Source: Oligoflexales bacterium
GTDB taxonomy: Bacteria; Bdellovibrionota_B; Oligoflexia; Oligoflexales; CACXFL01
Reading direction: 5' to 3'
NCBI GenBank assembly: GCA_028282865.1
Contig: JANQHA010000638.1
Coordinates: 1-10,136 of the forward strand
DNA length: 10,136 bases
Shown here: in pieces, positions 1 through 6,332 of the stretch
Layout of the letters: each line of letters opens with the position of its first letter
How positions within the stretch are numbered: position 1 is the first letter of the stretch
Translations under genes and position numbers: made by a program
Notes under the pieces: generated by a model
Seen by the model: the letters and a program-made list of their open reading frames with translations, nothing else
Told to the model about the DNA's origin: nothing
Databases searched by the model: none

Positions 1-2
1 CG

Positions 3-1124
3 CCTGCGGATGAGCGCGTATCTCATTTTGACAAGTTATGGGACAATGTTCGCATCTCACTTTTGAATACGGTCCTTGTCTGCCTTAGTTTAGTATTTCA
101 TACGAAGAATTCTCTAAGTGGGTTATTTGCCCGTAAAAAAAAGCCGTGGTCGGGCAAGATGCGCGGAGGTAAATTTGGCAATCATTTTCTTCGGCTAGTG
201 TCCTGGAATATTGGCCTTGTGCCCAGTTATATGATGTTGATTGGAATCGTGCCTTACTTTTATTTTTTTGCTCCTTCGGGCCGCAAGGCTTCTAATGAGT
301 ACTTTAAGGTTTTGGATCCTGAGACCGGTTTTTTTCTTAGGCAGCTTAAGGTGCTAAAGCATTTTTACACTTTTGCCACCTTGTTGCTGGATCGTTTGTA
401 TCAAGCTGGTCGTAAAGACCTGGCTTTTGATTGCGTTAGTGATGGCTCACCAAATTGTTTTTCATCGGGAACTCAGGGCGAATTTGGCAGGGTGGTAGTT
501 GGTGCTCATTTTGGTGCCCTTGAAATTGCTGCAGAAAAAATGATGATTGGTGGTTGGGGTGACCAGCTAGTGAAAGCAGCGTACTTGGCTCGCGAGGGTT
601 CGTCTTTCGAGAGTATTGCCGGTGACCGCGACGCTTCTAAGCAGATCATTGATATCATAGGTGCTGAAGAGGGACACTCGGTGCTTCAATATCGGCAGTT
701 TCTGCAGCAGGGTAAGAGTGTTTGCCTTATGACAGATCGACCGATGACCAATCAATTTGAACTGGTGCCTTTTTTGGGCAAGCTAGCTGCATTTGATACA
801 ACCCCTTTTCGTTTGGCAGCCTCTACCGGTGCGAACATAGTGTTTGCATTTGGGGTTAAAAAGTCCGTTTGGCGTTATGAATTTCGAGCAACTCAGCCTT
901 GCGAACTTAGTTATCGTCCAGATGCGAACAGGTCGCATCAAATTTATCGTTGGCTATTAGGTTATGCTAAGGAGCTTGAAAGGGTTGTTTCAAGCAACCC
1001 GTACCAATGGTCAAATTTTTATCGTTTTTGGTCCGAACTTCCAAGCTCTCCTCTCAGAGAGAGTATGGGGCCTATTCGATGCGTCGTTGATGAGGCTTTT
1101 TTATGGAATGATAAACGGTCTTGA
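3..1124 (+). CDS. LpxL/HtrB-like lysophospholipid (lipid A-type) acyltransferase, 5' end probably outside window
   Basis: This is probably an inner-membrane acyltransferase of the LpxL/HtrB (LPLAT) family, which transfers a fatty acyl chain to lipid A or a similar glycolipid. Numbering from the TTG at 63, the catalytic HX4E motif is H149-E154 in GAHFGALE. It is followed by the family's later TDRPM...VPFLGKLAAFDTTPFRLA block (about 240-270), and the RGGKFGN segment at 34-40 opens the domain. The frame has no stop from base 3. The only start-like codon before the domain is TTG 63, which has no Shine-Dalgarno. The first ATG (159) falls inside the WSGKMRGG block, so it is probably not the start. 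The sequence upstream of 63 reads plausibly as protein, so I treat the gene as 5'-partial; TTG 63 remains possible. The substrate cannot be told. The 3' end overlaps the convergent gene by 24 bp. Confidence 0.82.
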   Translation, partial: PADERVSHFDKLWDNVRISLLNTVLVCLSLVFHTKNSLSGLFARKKKPWSGKMRGGKFGNHFLRLVSWNIGLVPSYMMLIGIVPYFYFFAPSGRKASNEYFKVLDPETGFFLRQLKVLKHFYTFATLLLDRLYQAGRKDLAFDCVSDGSPNCFSSGTQGEFGRVVVGAHFGALEIAAEKMMIGGWGDQLVKAAYLAREGSSFESIAGDRDASKQIIDIIGAEEGHSVLQYRQFLQQGKSVCLMTDRPMTNQFELVPFLGKLAAFDTTPFRLAASTGANIVFAFGVKKSVWRYEFRATQPCELSYRPDANRSHQIYRWLLGYAKELERVVSSNPYQWSNFYRFWSELPSSPLRESMGPIRCVVDEAFLWNDKRS

Positions 1125-2264
1125 TCCGCTGGTTCCAAATACCGTTTGGCATCCACTTTTAAATGCCGATACTAACTTTTGTCCCGGTTTAGTCAGCTTT
1201 AAGAAGTAAAATCCAGCTCCAAGAGTCGAGGCTGCATGTAGGATCATTGAGCCCTCATTCAGCTGGTAATTACCGATGGTAACCAATGCACTATCGGAAA
1301 CTACTGAAGCCACTTGTCCTGCGGTTAAAAACATTGAAACTACGGTAGATGCACGTGCCGACCATTTTTCTAATCGTTTCAAATTTTCTTTGGTCGGGTT
1401 GGCATCTAGTGATTTTCTAAAGAGCTGGCCATTTAAGCTTAGAAAGATCAACTCTCCAGGCAGCGATTCCATAACGCTAGCGAAAATTCGCTTCAGATCA
1501 CTGAGTGAATAAAATTTACTAAAATCTGTTAGGTATGCGATGCTATTAAGTCCATGCTCATATACCTTATCTGAAAGATGAAGAAGGCTAAGATATACCG
1601 CAAGAAACCCGGCCATCTTTCCTATCTGCATTCGCATACTTGCTATCTTAGGAGTTTTCTTTTTTGTTGGATCTAACACGTAAGGTATTGGAATGTGCTT
1701 TAAACCAGGGATTGGTAATCTCCCCATAAACGGAGATAGGCCCTCACCAACCAACCATTCTCGGTACCCGGGGTTAGCGAGAGCTAGCCAAGCTGTAACA
1801 ATTGAAGGTACAAGCATCGAGTGCATCGCTTTACTCTGATCAACCGTCGCAGCAAAAACTGCGGTGAAAACCATCCCCCCGACAAAGGAGGCACGGATGA
1901 AAGTCAGCTTGAGGTTTTCTGATGAGACATTAAGAACGTCTTTTAGTGAAGCGGCTCTATTGTGATCTATAACATCTGGCTTAACAGTCGTATCGTCAAT
2001 TGTAGGGTCGCTGGTGAGGTTTACGAATACGATATCTTCGTTGCCTTCAGTGAGCTGCACGGTAGTATCTGCAAAGCTTTCGTCGCTATCAACTACTACC
2101 TCAGTTACTTCTACCTCGGCATCTTTATCTTCAGGAGTTGTTGGGTCATCGACAATAAAATGTCGTTTAGAGCCCTCGGACTTTAGGGTTGACGCAGACA
2201 GGCTGCTCAAGTCAGCTAAGAGTAAACATAGCAACGACAGTATATAAAGAGTGCGCAATAACAT
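1101..2264 (-). CDS. Unrecognised exported/inner-membrane protein with acidic N-terminal segment
   Basis: I do not recognise the family of this 387-residue protein. It begins with a clear signal peptide or signal anchor (hydrophobic about residues 5-18, small residues near 20-25). An acidic, low-complexity stretch follows (about 39-100, many D/E/T/V). After that come roughly five hydrophobic helices, near 123-141, 149-164, 215-231, 305-325 and 339-357. Between helices 2 and 3 lies a proline-rich connector (RLPIPGLKHIPIPYVLDP, 182-199) followed by KKK. This fits an inner-membrane protein with an acidic extracytoplasmic N-terminal domain, but the function is unknown. The ATG at 2264 gives the signal peptide at the right place; the ribosome site (gaaaag) is weak. 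It is divergent from the 2488 gene and overlaps the acyltransferase tail-to-tail, so the two are not co-transcribed. Confidence 0.75.
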   Translation of the reverse strand: MLLRTLYILSLLCLLLADLSSLSASTLKSEGSKRHFIVDDPTTPEDKDAEVEVTEVVVDSDESFADTTVQLTEGNEDIVFVNLTSDPTIDDTTVKPDVIDHNRAASLKDVLNVSSENLKLTFIRASFVGGMVFTAVFAATVDQSKAMHSMLVPSIVTAWLALANPGYREWLVGEGLSPFMGRLPIPGLKHIPIPYVLDPTKKKTPKIASMRMQIGKMAGFLAVYLSLLHLSDKVYEHGLNSIAYLTDFSKFYSLSDLKRIFASVMESLPGELIFLSLNGQLFRKSLDANPTKENLKRLEKWSARASTVVSMFLTAGQVASVVSDSALVTIGNYQLNEGSMILHAASTLGAGFYFLKLTKPGQKLVSAFKSGCQTVFGTSGSRPFIIP

Positions 2265-2291
2265 TCTTTTCGATGGGCCTATAATTTTTTT

Positions 2292-2305
2292 TGGCTAACT
2301 AGCCA
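2292..2305. repeat. Inverted repeat TGGCTA-AC-TAGCCA
   Basis: A perfect 6-bp inverted repeat with a 2-bp centre lies between the candidate promoter and the start codon of the minus-strand membrane protein gene. A T-tract borders it on the left (plus strand). On the minus strand the repeat is followed by A residues, so it is not an intrinsic terminator for that transcript. It could be an operator or a leader hairpin, or it may be chance. Confidence 0.35.
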
Positions 2306-2321
2306 GTTAAGTTTGGCATGA

Positions 2322-2350
2322 AGTATAGCTGTGTTTTTATTAATAGCAAA
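2322..2350 (-). promoter_or_regulatory. Candidate sigma70 promoter for the membrane protein gene
   Basis: On the minus strand, a TATACT -10 box (plus positions 2322-2327) lies 17 bp from a weak -35-like TTTGCT (2345-2350). It sits about 60 bp upstream of the ATG at 2264. The -10 is good and the -35 poor, so this is tentative. Confidence 0.3.
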
Positions 2351-2487
2351 CTTTAAATGCCAATGATCTAAAACTATCTCTGGATTATGTGTAACTATCT
2401 AATTATATTGAATAATAGTATCAATTTTTGTGATTTAACTAATTATCCTTTAAGAAACTCCGACCAGCTAAATAGGAGGAATGACCT

Positions 2488-2688
2488 ATGCCGATCGGAA
2501 AAATAGCTGGAATGCCGCCCCCTGGGAGTGGGTTTGCCCGGGTCAGAGATGAGTTTGGGACGGAATATTCGGTTGATATAAAAGAGCTTCCTAAGCATGC
2601 TAAAGAAGGCGATGATATGGCCTATAGAGTAGACGTTTTTCATAATGAAAGCGGATTAGCGACCACTTTGAGAAAAGTGGAAGATTAG
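2488..2688 (+). CDS. Small cold-shock-like OB-fold protein
   Basis: The 66-residue product reads like a divergent cold-shock domain. It has GKIAG (4-8), a GSGFARV turn where CspA has KGFGFI, a TEYSVDI strand where CspA has DVFVHF, an AKEGDDMAYRV stretch matching EGQ.V.F.V, and a final G-L-A-T strand (56-60). This predicts a five-stranded OB fold. The RNP1 and RNP2 aromatic and histidine residues that stack on RNA or DNA in true Csp proteins are mostly lost, so nucleic-acid binding may be weak or altered. The start is firm: AGGAGGA at 2474-2480 sits 7 bp before ATG 2488. It is the first gene of a plus-strand cluster, 31 bp before the next gene. The family assignment is my reading of the pattern, not a search. 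Confidence 0.7.
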   Translation: MPIGKIAGMPPPGSGFARVRDEFGTEYSVDIKELPKHAKEGDDMAYRVDVFHNESGLATTLRKVED

Positions 2689-2719
2689 GCCTCATGGATT
2701 GAACTAGGAGAAGGTAAAA

Positions 2720-3070
2720 ATGGGCTCTTTAGATGAACACAGCGAGTCACTTCGGTTGCTATCGGGGCTAGAGAACGGCACTTTGGATGCCGCCGATGCT
2801 TATAACATTGCAAAGGAACGAGATCCGGTTCTGTTATATTTTATTTTGAGATTTCTTAGGGAAAACTATCCCCCAAGCTCCCCGCAGTCAAAAGGTGTTA
2901 TCGAGCGTTTAGTGGAACTCACTGGAACCTACACCGACCTGGTTGCTATGGCAAAGGAGGGCGAGCGCGATCCTATGCGAGAGTGGTTTGATGATGGATA
3001 CACCACCCAACAGTTTCGAGCTAATTCTGAAGAGTATTTGACCTTGATAGTTGATAAGTTTGAGGGCTGA
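2720..3070 (+). CDS. Small acidic helical protein of unknown function
   Basis: I do not recognise this 116-residue protein. It is acidic, has no signal peptide or membrane segment, and looks mostly alpha-helical: an N-terminal E/L-rich helix, a central LLYFILRFLREN stretch (about 38-49), then a C-terminal segment ending DEEYL-type (EEYLTLIVDKFEG). AGGAGAAGG starting at 2706, a few bases before ATG 2720, supports the start. The stop (3068-3070) is one base before the ATG of the deaminase gene, so the two are almost certainly co-transcribed and probably translationally coupled. A cytosolic accessory role beside the deaminase is inference from position only. Confidence 0.75.
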   Translation: MGSLDEHSESLRLLSGLENGTLDAADAYNIAKERDPVLLYFILRFLRENYPPSSPQSKGVIERLVELTGTYTDLVAMAKEGERDPMREWFDDGYTTQQFRANSEEYLTLIVDKFEG

Positions 3071-3071
3071 G

Positions 3072-3623
3072 ATGGATACCTACGTTCCGAAAGAAGGACA
3101 GATAAACTATATAGATGTATCGAGCCAGGTTAGCTGGGATGAGTATTTTATGCTTGAGGCCATGCTCGCTAGTTTTAAAAGCAAAGATCCTAACACTAAA
3201 GTGGGTTGTGTTTTTGTTGATAAGCATAACCATCAGGTGACGATGGGATATAACGGCGCTATCGCTGGTGTCGACGAATCGAAAATTCCATGGGGAAATG
3301 ATCGAAGTGTATCGATGGAGTTTCAAAAGTATGGTTATGTGATGCACGCAGAAGCGAACGCTATATCACACTCGGTTAAATCACTTGAATCGACTCGGGT
3401 ATACGTAACTTTGTTTCCGTGTAACGAGTGTGCAAAGTTAATCGCATCACAACGAGTTTCGGAGATTATTTACTTGTCGGATAAATACCGTGATACCCCA
3501 GAAATTAGAGTTTCTAAAAAGATCTTTGATCTTTCAGGGATTTCCTACCGGCAGTTAAAGCTCAAACCGGATTTGATTCCGAGGCTGAGTGGTTATTTGA
3601 GTGGTATGTTAGACCAGGTTTAG
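3072..3623 (+). CDS. Deoxycytidylate (dCMP) deaminase, ComEB-like zinc deaminase
   Basis: This 183-residue cytosolic enzyme most likely deaminates dCMP to dUMP, the feed for thymidylate synthesis. The zinc site of the CDA/dCMP deaminase fold is complete: H92-A-E94 with the proton-shuttling glutamate, and P116-C117-N-E-C120. The substrate-side motifs of the dCMP branch are present as SKDPNTKVGCV (37-47) and MGYNGAIAGV (58-67), followed by the WGND loop before HAE. I chose ATG 3072 over an in-frame TTG at 3051 because it has a GAGGG site just upstream, directly follows the previous stop, and gives the usual length. The C-terminus after the second cysteine pair is a little longer than in minimal enzymes. 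A tRNA- or riboflavin-type deaminase is less likely given the NTKVG and GYNG motifs. Confidence 0.88.
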   Translation: MDTYVPKEGQINYIDVSSQVSWDEYFMLEAMLASFKSKDPNTKVGCVFVDKHNHQVTMGYNGAIAGVDESKIPWGNDRSVSMEFQKYGYVMHAEANAISHSVKSLESTRVYVTLFPCNECAKLIASQRVSEIIYLSDKYRDTPEIRVSKKIFDLSGISYRQLKLKPDLIPRLSGYLSGMLDQV

Positions 3624-3718
3624 TAACTGATCGTGTTTTGAAATTCATGCTGTGTTCTCGGTCCAGGGAAGCGTAACTATTCACCCTTCGAACCTATAAA
3701 GTGTAACGCAAGATGAAT

Positions 3719-4399
3719 TTACGGTATAAGTTGGACTAAGGAATTTCCTACAAAGTGAATTTGATTAAAAATACAGTCCATGAAAAGCTTGTATCGGGTT
3801 GGCTTACCATTCGAATCAAGCAGCTTCACGTCCGCTGGTGAGATGTAGGCCCACTCTCTCGTATGTATGCCATTCGCTAAGGTATATTTATGGTCGATAA
3901 GGCTTCTCAAATGATCCAACAAAATATTAGAAGACATTATAGATAACCGATTAGGATCAATGGTCAACAGTAGTGGTTCATTCGAACTTAGATCATTGAA
4001 CTCTACCGAAGATCGGTGCAAGGCAAGTAGTAGCTCTACTAAGAAACTTGATGCTGTCCGCTTTTCAGCATCATCCAAGTTGTGATAATCAGGTTTTTCT
4101 AAGTGCTCTATAATAGGTTTTAGCGTTTTAACCTGCTCATTAGCATACTGGGAACCGACGTTTTCCATTAGGTTTTTAGTAACATTAAGAGTGATAAAGT
4201 ATACAGTCGGGCTATTACTATTTCCTTCGTAGGCACTTGATAAGCCAATAAAAGTTGATCTTCTATCCGGATAAACTAATTTAGAGAAATTTTTTAAATC
4301 GCTACCGAGAGTATTTGGTGAATATAGCAGGGGGCTGTCCTTGGCGACGGCCGTGTGCGTAGCAAACAGGAACATGGAAAGCAAAACTTTGGTAACCAT
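3719..4399 (-). CDS. Exported protein of unknown function
   Basis: I do not recognise this 226-residue protein. A classical signal peptide opens it (MVTK, hydrophobic LLSMFLFATH, then AVA with likely cleavage before K20), with no lipobox cysteine, so it is probably periplasmic or secreted. The mature part has no further membrane helix. It is a mixed alpha/beta-looking domain with one cysteine (DCIF, near 208). There is a distinctive NGIHTREWAYISPADV stretch (about 177-192) and a YKLFMDCIFNQIHFVG segment near the end. The ATG at 4399 is supported by GAGG about 10 bp upstream. It converges with the deaminase gene across a 95-bp spacer and is separated by 355 bp from the next same-strand gene, so it should have its own promoter in the AT-rich stretch 4400-4500. 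Confidence 0.7.
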   Translation of the reverse strand: MVTKVLLSMFLFATHTAVAKDSPLLYSPNTLGSDLKNFSKLVYPDRRSTFIGLSSAYEGNSNSPTVYFITLNVTKNLMENVGSQYANEQVKTLKPIIEHLEKPDYHNLDDAEKRTASSFLVELLLALHRSSVEFNDLSSNEPLLLTIDPNRLSIMSSNILLDHLRSLIDHKYTLANGIHTREWAYISPADVKLLDSNGKPTRYKLFMDCIFNQIHFVGNSLVQLIP

Positions 4400-4754
4400 A
4401 TATTTAAAACCTCGTAAAAGTTATATAAAAATATGGATATCATACACATTTAATAGAAAGTCAATAAAATTTAATAAAAATGCTATAAATACCTGATTTT
4501 ATCAATATAGGACGATTCTATTACCGAAAGTGCTAGCCCAGCTAGTGTTGAATATGGGAGGTTTCTAGCTTTATGAGTTACCCAGAGAGATTTTGGTATT
4601 GTTCCAGTCTACTAAAGTAAGTGCTTATTGGTGGATGCGAATCGCGTACTGAACAAGTGCTAATACCTATCACGATATTACTACTGCAAGTTTACAATTC
4701 CGCAGTATTGAATCGCGGTCTCTTTCAAACTTCCACTTTTACTGATGTAAGGCC
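4400..4754. other. 355-bp gap without a convincing gene
   Basis: The left third (4400-4500) is very AT-rich and probably carries the promoter of the minus-strand exported protein; a TTGACT and a TATGAT are present on that strand, but only 14 bp apart. The middle holds a 15-codon plus-strand ORF (ATG 4573, stop at 4618-4620) with GGGAGG 11 bp upstream, which may be chance. The right third holds a nested inverted repeat (4688-4732). GAATCGCG occurs twice, at 4639 and 4710. No RNA gene is recognised. Confidence 0.5.
4688..4732. repeat. Nested inverted repeat downstream of methyltransferase gene
   Basis: An outer pair AAGTTT (4688-4693) / AAACTT (4727-4732) encloses an inner pair CCGC (4700-4703) / GCGG (4715-4718). 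In minus-strand RNA this would fold about 23 bases after the stop codon of the methyltransferase gene. No U-tract follows, so it is not a standard intrinsic terminator; it might act as a 3'-end hairpin. Confidence 0.25.
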
Positions 4755-5381
4755 TTAAATACTAATCAACACCAACGCCAAAACTAAGATAGCGATAGCA
4801 GAAAGAGTTCGCTTCTCGCTCTTGATGGCATCTCCAAAGGAATCTGGCCAGTCGAGCTCAGATAGCTTAATTTTTTCTTTCGGGATCCAAGGTGGTACTC
4901 GAGATAGGTAATCTTTGAATTCACCGCCAAACTTTCCGAGCAAATTATGTTCTTCATACTTAACAATATAGAAGTACTGAACACAAAATAGTGCAGCAGA
5001 TAATAACGCGAACCAAATGATTCCGCTAAATATAGCTATTCCCATCGTAATCAAAAAATTACCAACATAGAGAGGGTTTCTAACATATTTAAAAGGCCCA
5101 GAAGTAATAACGCTCTCTCCAGTGCTATTGCTTCTAGTACGGGAAACAGACCCAATAAATGCTACACTATAGATCCTAATAAGCTCCCCACAGACAATGA
5201 ACAAAATCCCGATGGTAGAGCTAAGGACATTGGGCTCTGCAACAAAGAGTAAAATGACAATAAGCGGCACCGGCGTATAGTCTCTTAATGAAAATAACTT
5301 ACGGCCAATCTCAACTGCAGTGAGGTCATCGCTGTCATCCAGGGTGGTTTCTTCTGACTTTGTTTCTTCTTGATCTGTCAA
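4755..5381 (-). CDS. PEMT/ICMT-type membrane methyltransferase
   Basis: This 208-residue integral membrane protein belongs to the phospholipid/isoprenylcysteine methyltransferase fold. After an acidic 25-residue hydrophilic N-terminus come helices near 37-53 and 55-71. The SAM-binding signature follows: GPFKYVRNPLYVG (95-107), a helical hairpin (108-140), EEHNL (143-147) and F..Y..RVPPWIP (155-167). A last hydrophobic helix (192-208) ends the protein. Bacterial members methylate small molecules or lipids, and the substrate cannot be told here; protein prenylcysteine is unlikely in a bacterium. The start is a TTG at 5381, chosen because AGGA lies 8 bp upstream and no ATG precedes it before the in-frame stop. 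It follows the RdgC-like gene after 30 bp, so it is probably the second gene of that operon. Confidence 0.83.
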   Translation of the reverse strand: MTDQEETKSEETTLDDSDDLTAVEIGRKLFSLRDYTPVPLIVILLFVAEPNVLSSTIGILFIVCGELIRIYSVAFIGSVSRTRSNSTGESVITSGPFKYVRNPLYVGNFLITMGIAIFSGIIWFALLSAALFCVQYFYIVKYEEHNLLGKFGGEFKDYLSRVPPWIPKEKIKLSELDWPDSFGDAIKSEKRTLSAIAILVLALVLISI

Positions 5382-5389
5382 TGTATGTA

Positions 5390-5393
5390 TCCT
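5390..5393 (-). promoter_or_regulatory. Ribosome binding site deciding a TTG start
   Basis: AGGA on the minus strand lies 8 bp before TTG 5381. No ATG or GTG exists between the upstream in-frame stop (5400-5402) and the conserved domain, so this site supports a rare TTG initiation. Confidence 0.5.
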
Positions 5394-5411
5394 CGTGAGT
5401 TAGTTGTAAAT

Positions 5412-6083
5412 CTAGTGTACTTGCTCATAAAATGGCGATGGTACAGTTTCGAGTAAGGTTGAAAGGACTGGTGACGATAGGTCTTTATGGTCCCAATCCT
5501 CTTTTGTTAGCGCCTGAAGGGGAGGGTCCAGTTTTACAAGGCATAGGCCTAAATTTTCACAGAACGTCTTGTAAAAAAGCTGTTCGAATAATTCCCTAGG
5601 TTTTTTTGTATTAGCGAAAAACAACAACTCTCCGCTAGCTAGGTTCCAATATAAGTCGGCGTATGAAATGTTGGGAAGTGCTGATTCGAGTAGCTCAGTT
5701 TTAGTTTCTTGTAAAACTTGTCGCCGCTCTTTAGCGGACATGGGTTTATTGCGACGCGCATTTTTTTTGACAACTCGTTCGCGAACGACCGATTGCAATA
5801 AACGCGCGGGGACTTTCTTGTTTTCGATTCGGCACCGCATAATCAACCCTTCACCGAACCTACAATCTGTCAGATCCCAGTGATCGGAGTCACTTAGAAT
5901 CTCTTGGTCAAGACCCACTGGGCGCACCCATCCGCAAGATTCGGGGCTAAGACCGCCAGAAAGTCGTATTTTTTTTGCTTTAAACGGCTCCAAGTTATCG
6001 CCAATCTCGGCTAGACTCGTCTTCTTCTTAAGGCCAAGAACACGGTATCGGCACAATGATGCTTTTCCAGTGTGCAGTCCCAT
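5412..6083 (-). CDS. Short RdgC-family protein (recombination-associated, DNA-binding)
   Basis: The 223-residue product follows the layout of RdgC, the ring-shaped DNA-binding protein that tempers RecA loading. By memory it matches the E. coli sequence at several points: a C-R-Y-R-V first strand; GWVRPVG (51-57; E. coli GWVPPMG); a strand then IENKKVPARLL (86-96), like EEKILPSPVI; and a basic helix KKNARRNKPMSAKERR (106-121). The helix LLESALPNIS (131-140) resembles LHSLLPRAFS, and LYWNLASGELLFFA...KK (144-161) resembles MWIDTVNGLIMVDC..AKK. It ends near 223 residues against about 300 for E. coli RdgC, so the C-terminal region of the ring is missing or replaced, and the biochemical role may differ. 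The ATG at 6083 is supported by AGGAAAGGA upstream. It leads an operon with the membrane methyltransferase. A full-length annotation of rdgC would overstate the match. Confidence 0.75.
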   Translation of the reverse strand: MGLHTGKASLCRYRVLGLKKKTSLAEIGDNLEPFKAKKIRLSGGLSPESCGWVRPVGLDQEILSDSDHWDLTDCRFGEGLIMRCRIENKKVPARLLQSVVRERVVKKNARRNKPMSAKERRQVLQETKTELLESALPNISYADLYWNLASGELLFFANTKKPRELFEQLFYKTFCENLGLCLVKLDPPLQALTKEDWDHKDLSSPVLSTLLETVPSPFYEQVH

Positions 6084-6120
6084 GTCTTTTTTCCTTTCCT
6101 GTTAGCCGGCAAACTAGGGA

Positions 6121-6148
6121 ATCATACTACCCGAGTCACCATTGTAAA
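6121..6148 (-). promoter_or_regulatory. Sigma70-like promoter of the RdgC-like operon
   Basis: On the minus strand, TTTACA (plus positions 6143-6148) and TATGAT (6121-6126) are separated by 16 bp. Both boxes are close to consensus. They predict a start of transcription near 6113, about 30 bases before ATG 6083, leaving room for the AGGAAAGGA ribosome site. This is the best promoter in the window. Confidence 0.55.
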
Positions 6149-6332
6149 GCAAATTAGAGAATAACAAAAACTCAGCTATTTAGTAAATGATTTTATCTAT
6201 TTATCCGAGGTTTTGTGATTGCGATTTCAGTGAAAGGGGGTGTTTTTATCTAGGTGTAGTCGCGGGCGCTAAAGTCCTTGGGCTAGGATCCGAAGTATAG
6301 CTTGTATCAAATTAGCCACTAATGGGAGAGAT

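Larger units (their letters stand above)
2265..2487. other. Divergent intergenic region (membrane protein / OB-fold operon)
   Basis: This 223-bp AT-rich spacer separates two divergent transcription units, so it should hold promoters for both. The right part (about 2385-2450) has several TATATT- and TAATAG-like hexamers, but I could not settle on one well-spaced pair for the plus-strand operon. No gene is visible. Confidence 0.5.

Noticed and set aside
3021..3347. Minus-strand ORF opposite the dCMP deaminase
   Set aside because: It lies entirely over recognised plus-strand genes and has no family features or ribosome site of note.
3641..3720. AAATTCAT / ATGAATTT inverted repeat flanking the spacer between the deaminase and exported-protein genes
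   Set aside because: The arms are 64 bp apart, AT-rich, and one overlaps a stop codon; chance is the simplest explanation.
4439..4464. TTGACT and TATGAT on the minus strand as promoter of the exported protein
   Set aside because: Each box is good, but the spacing is 14 bp, too short for a standard sigma70 promoter.
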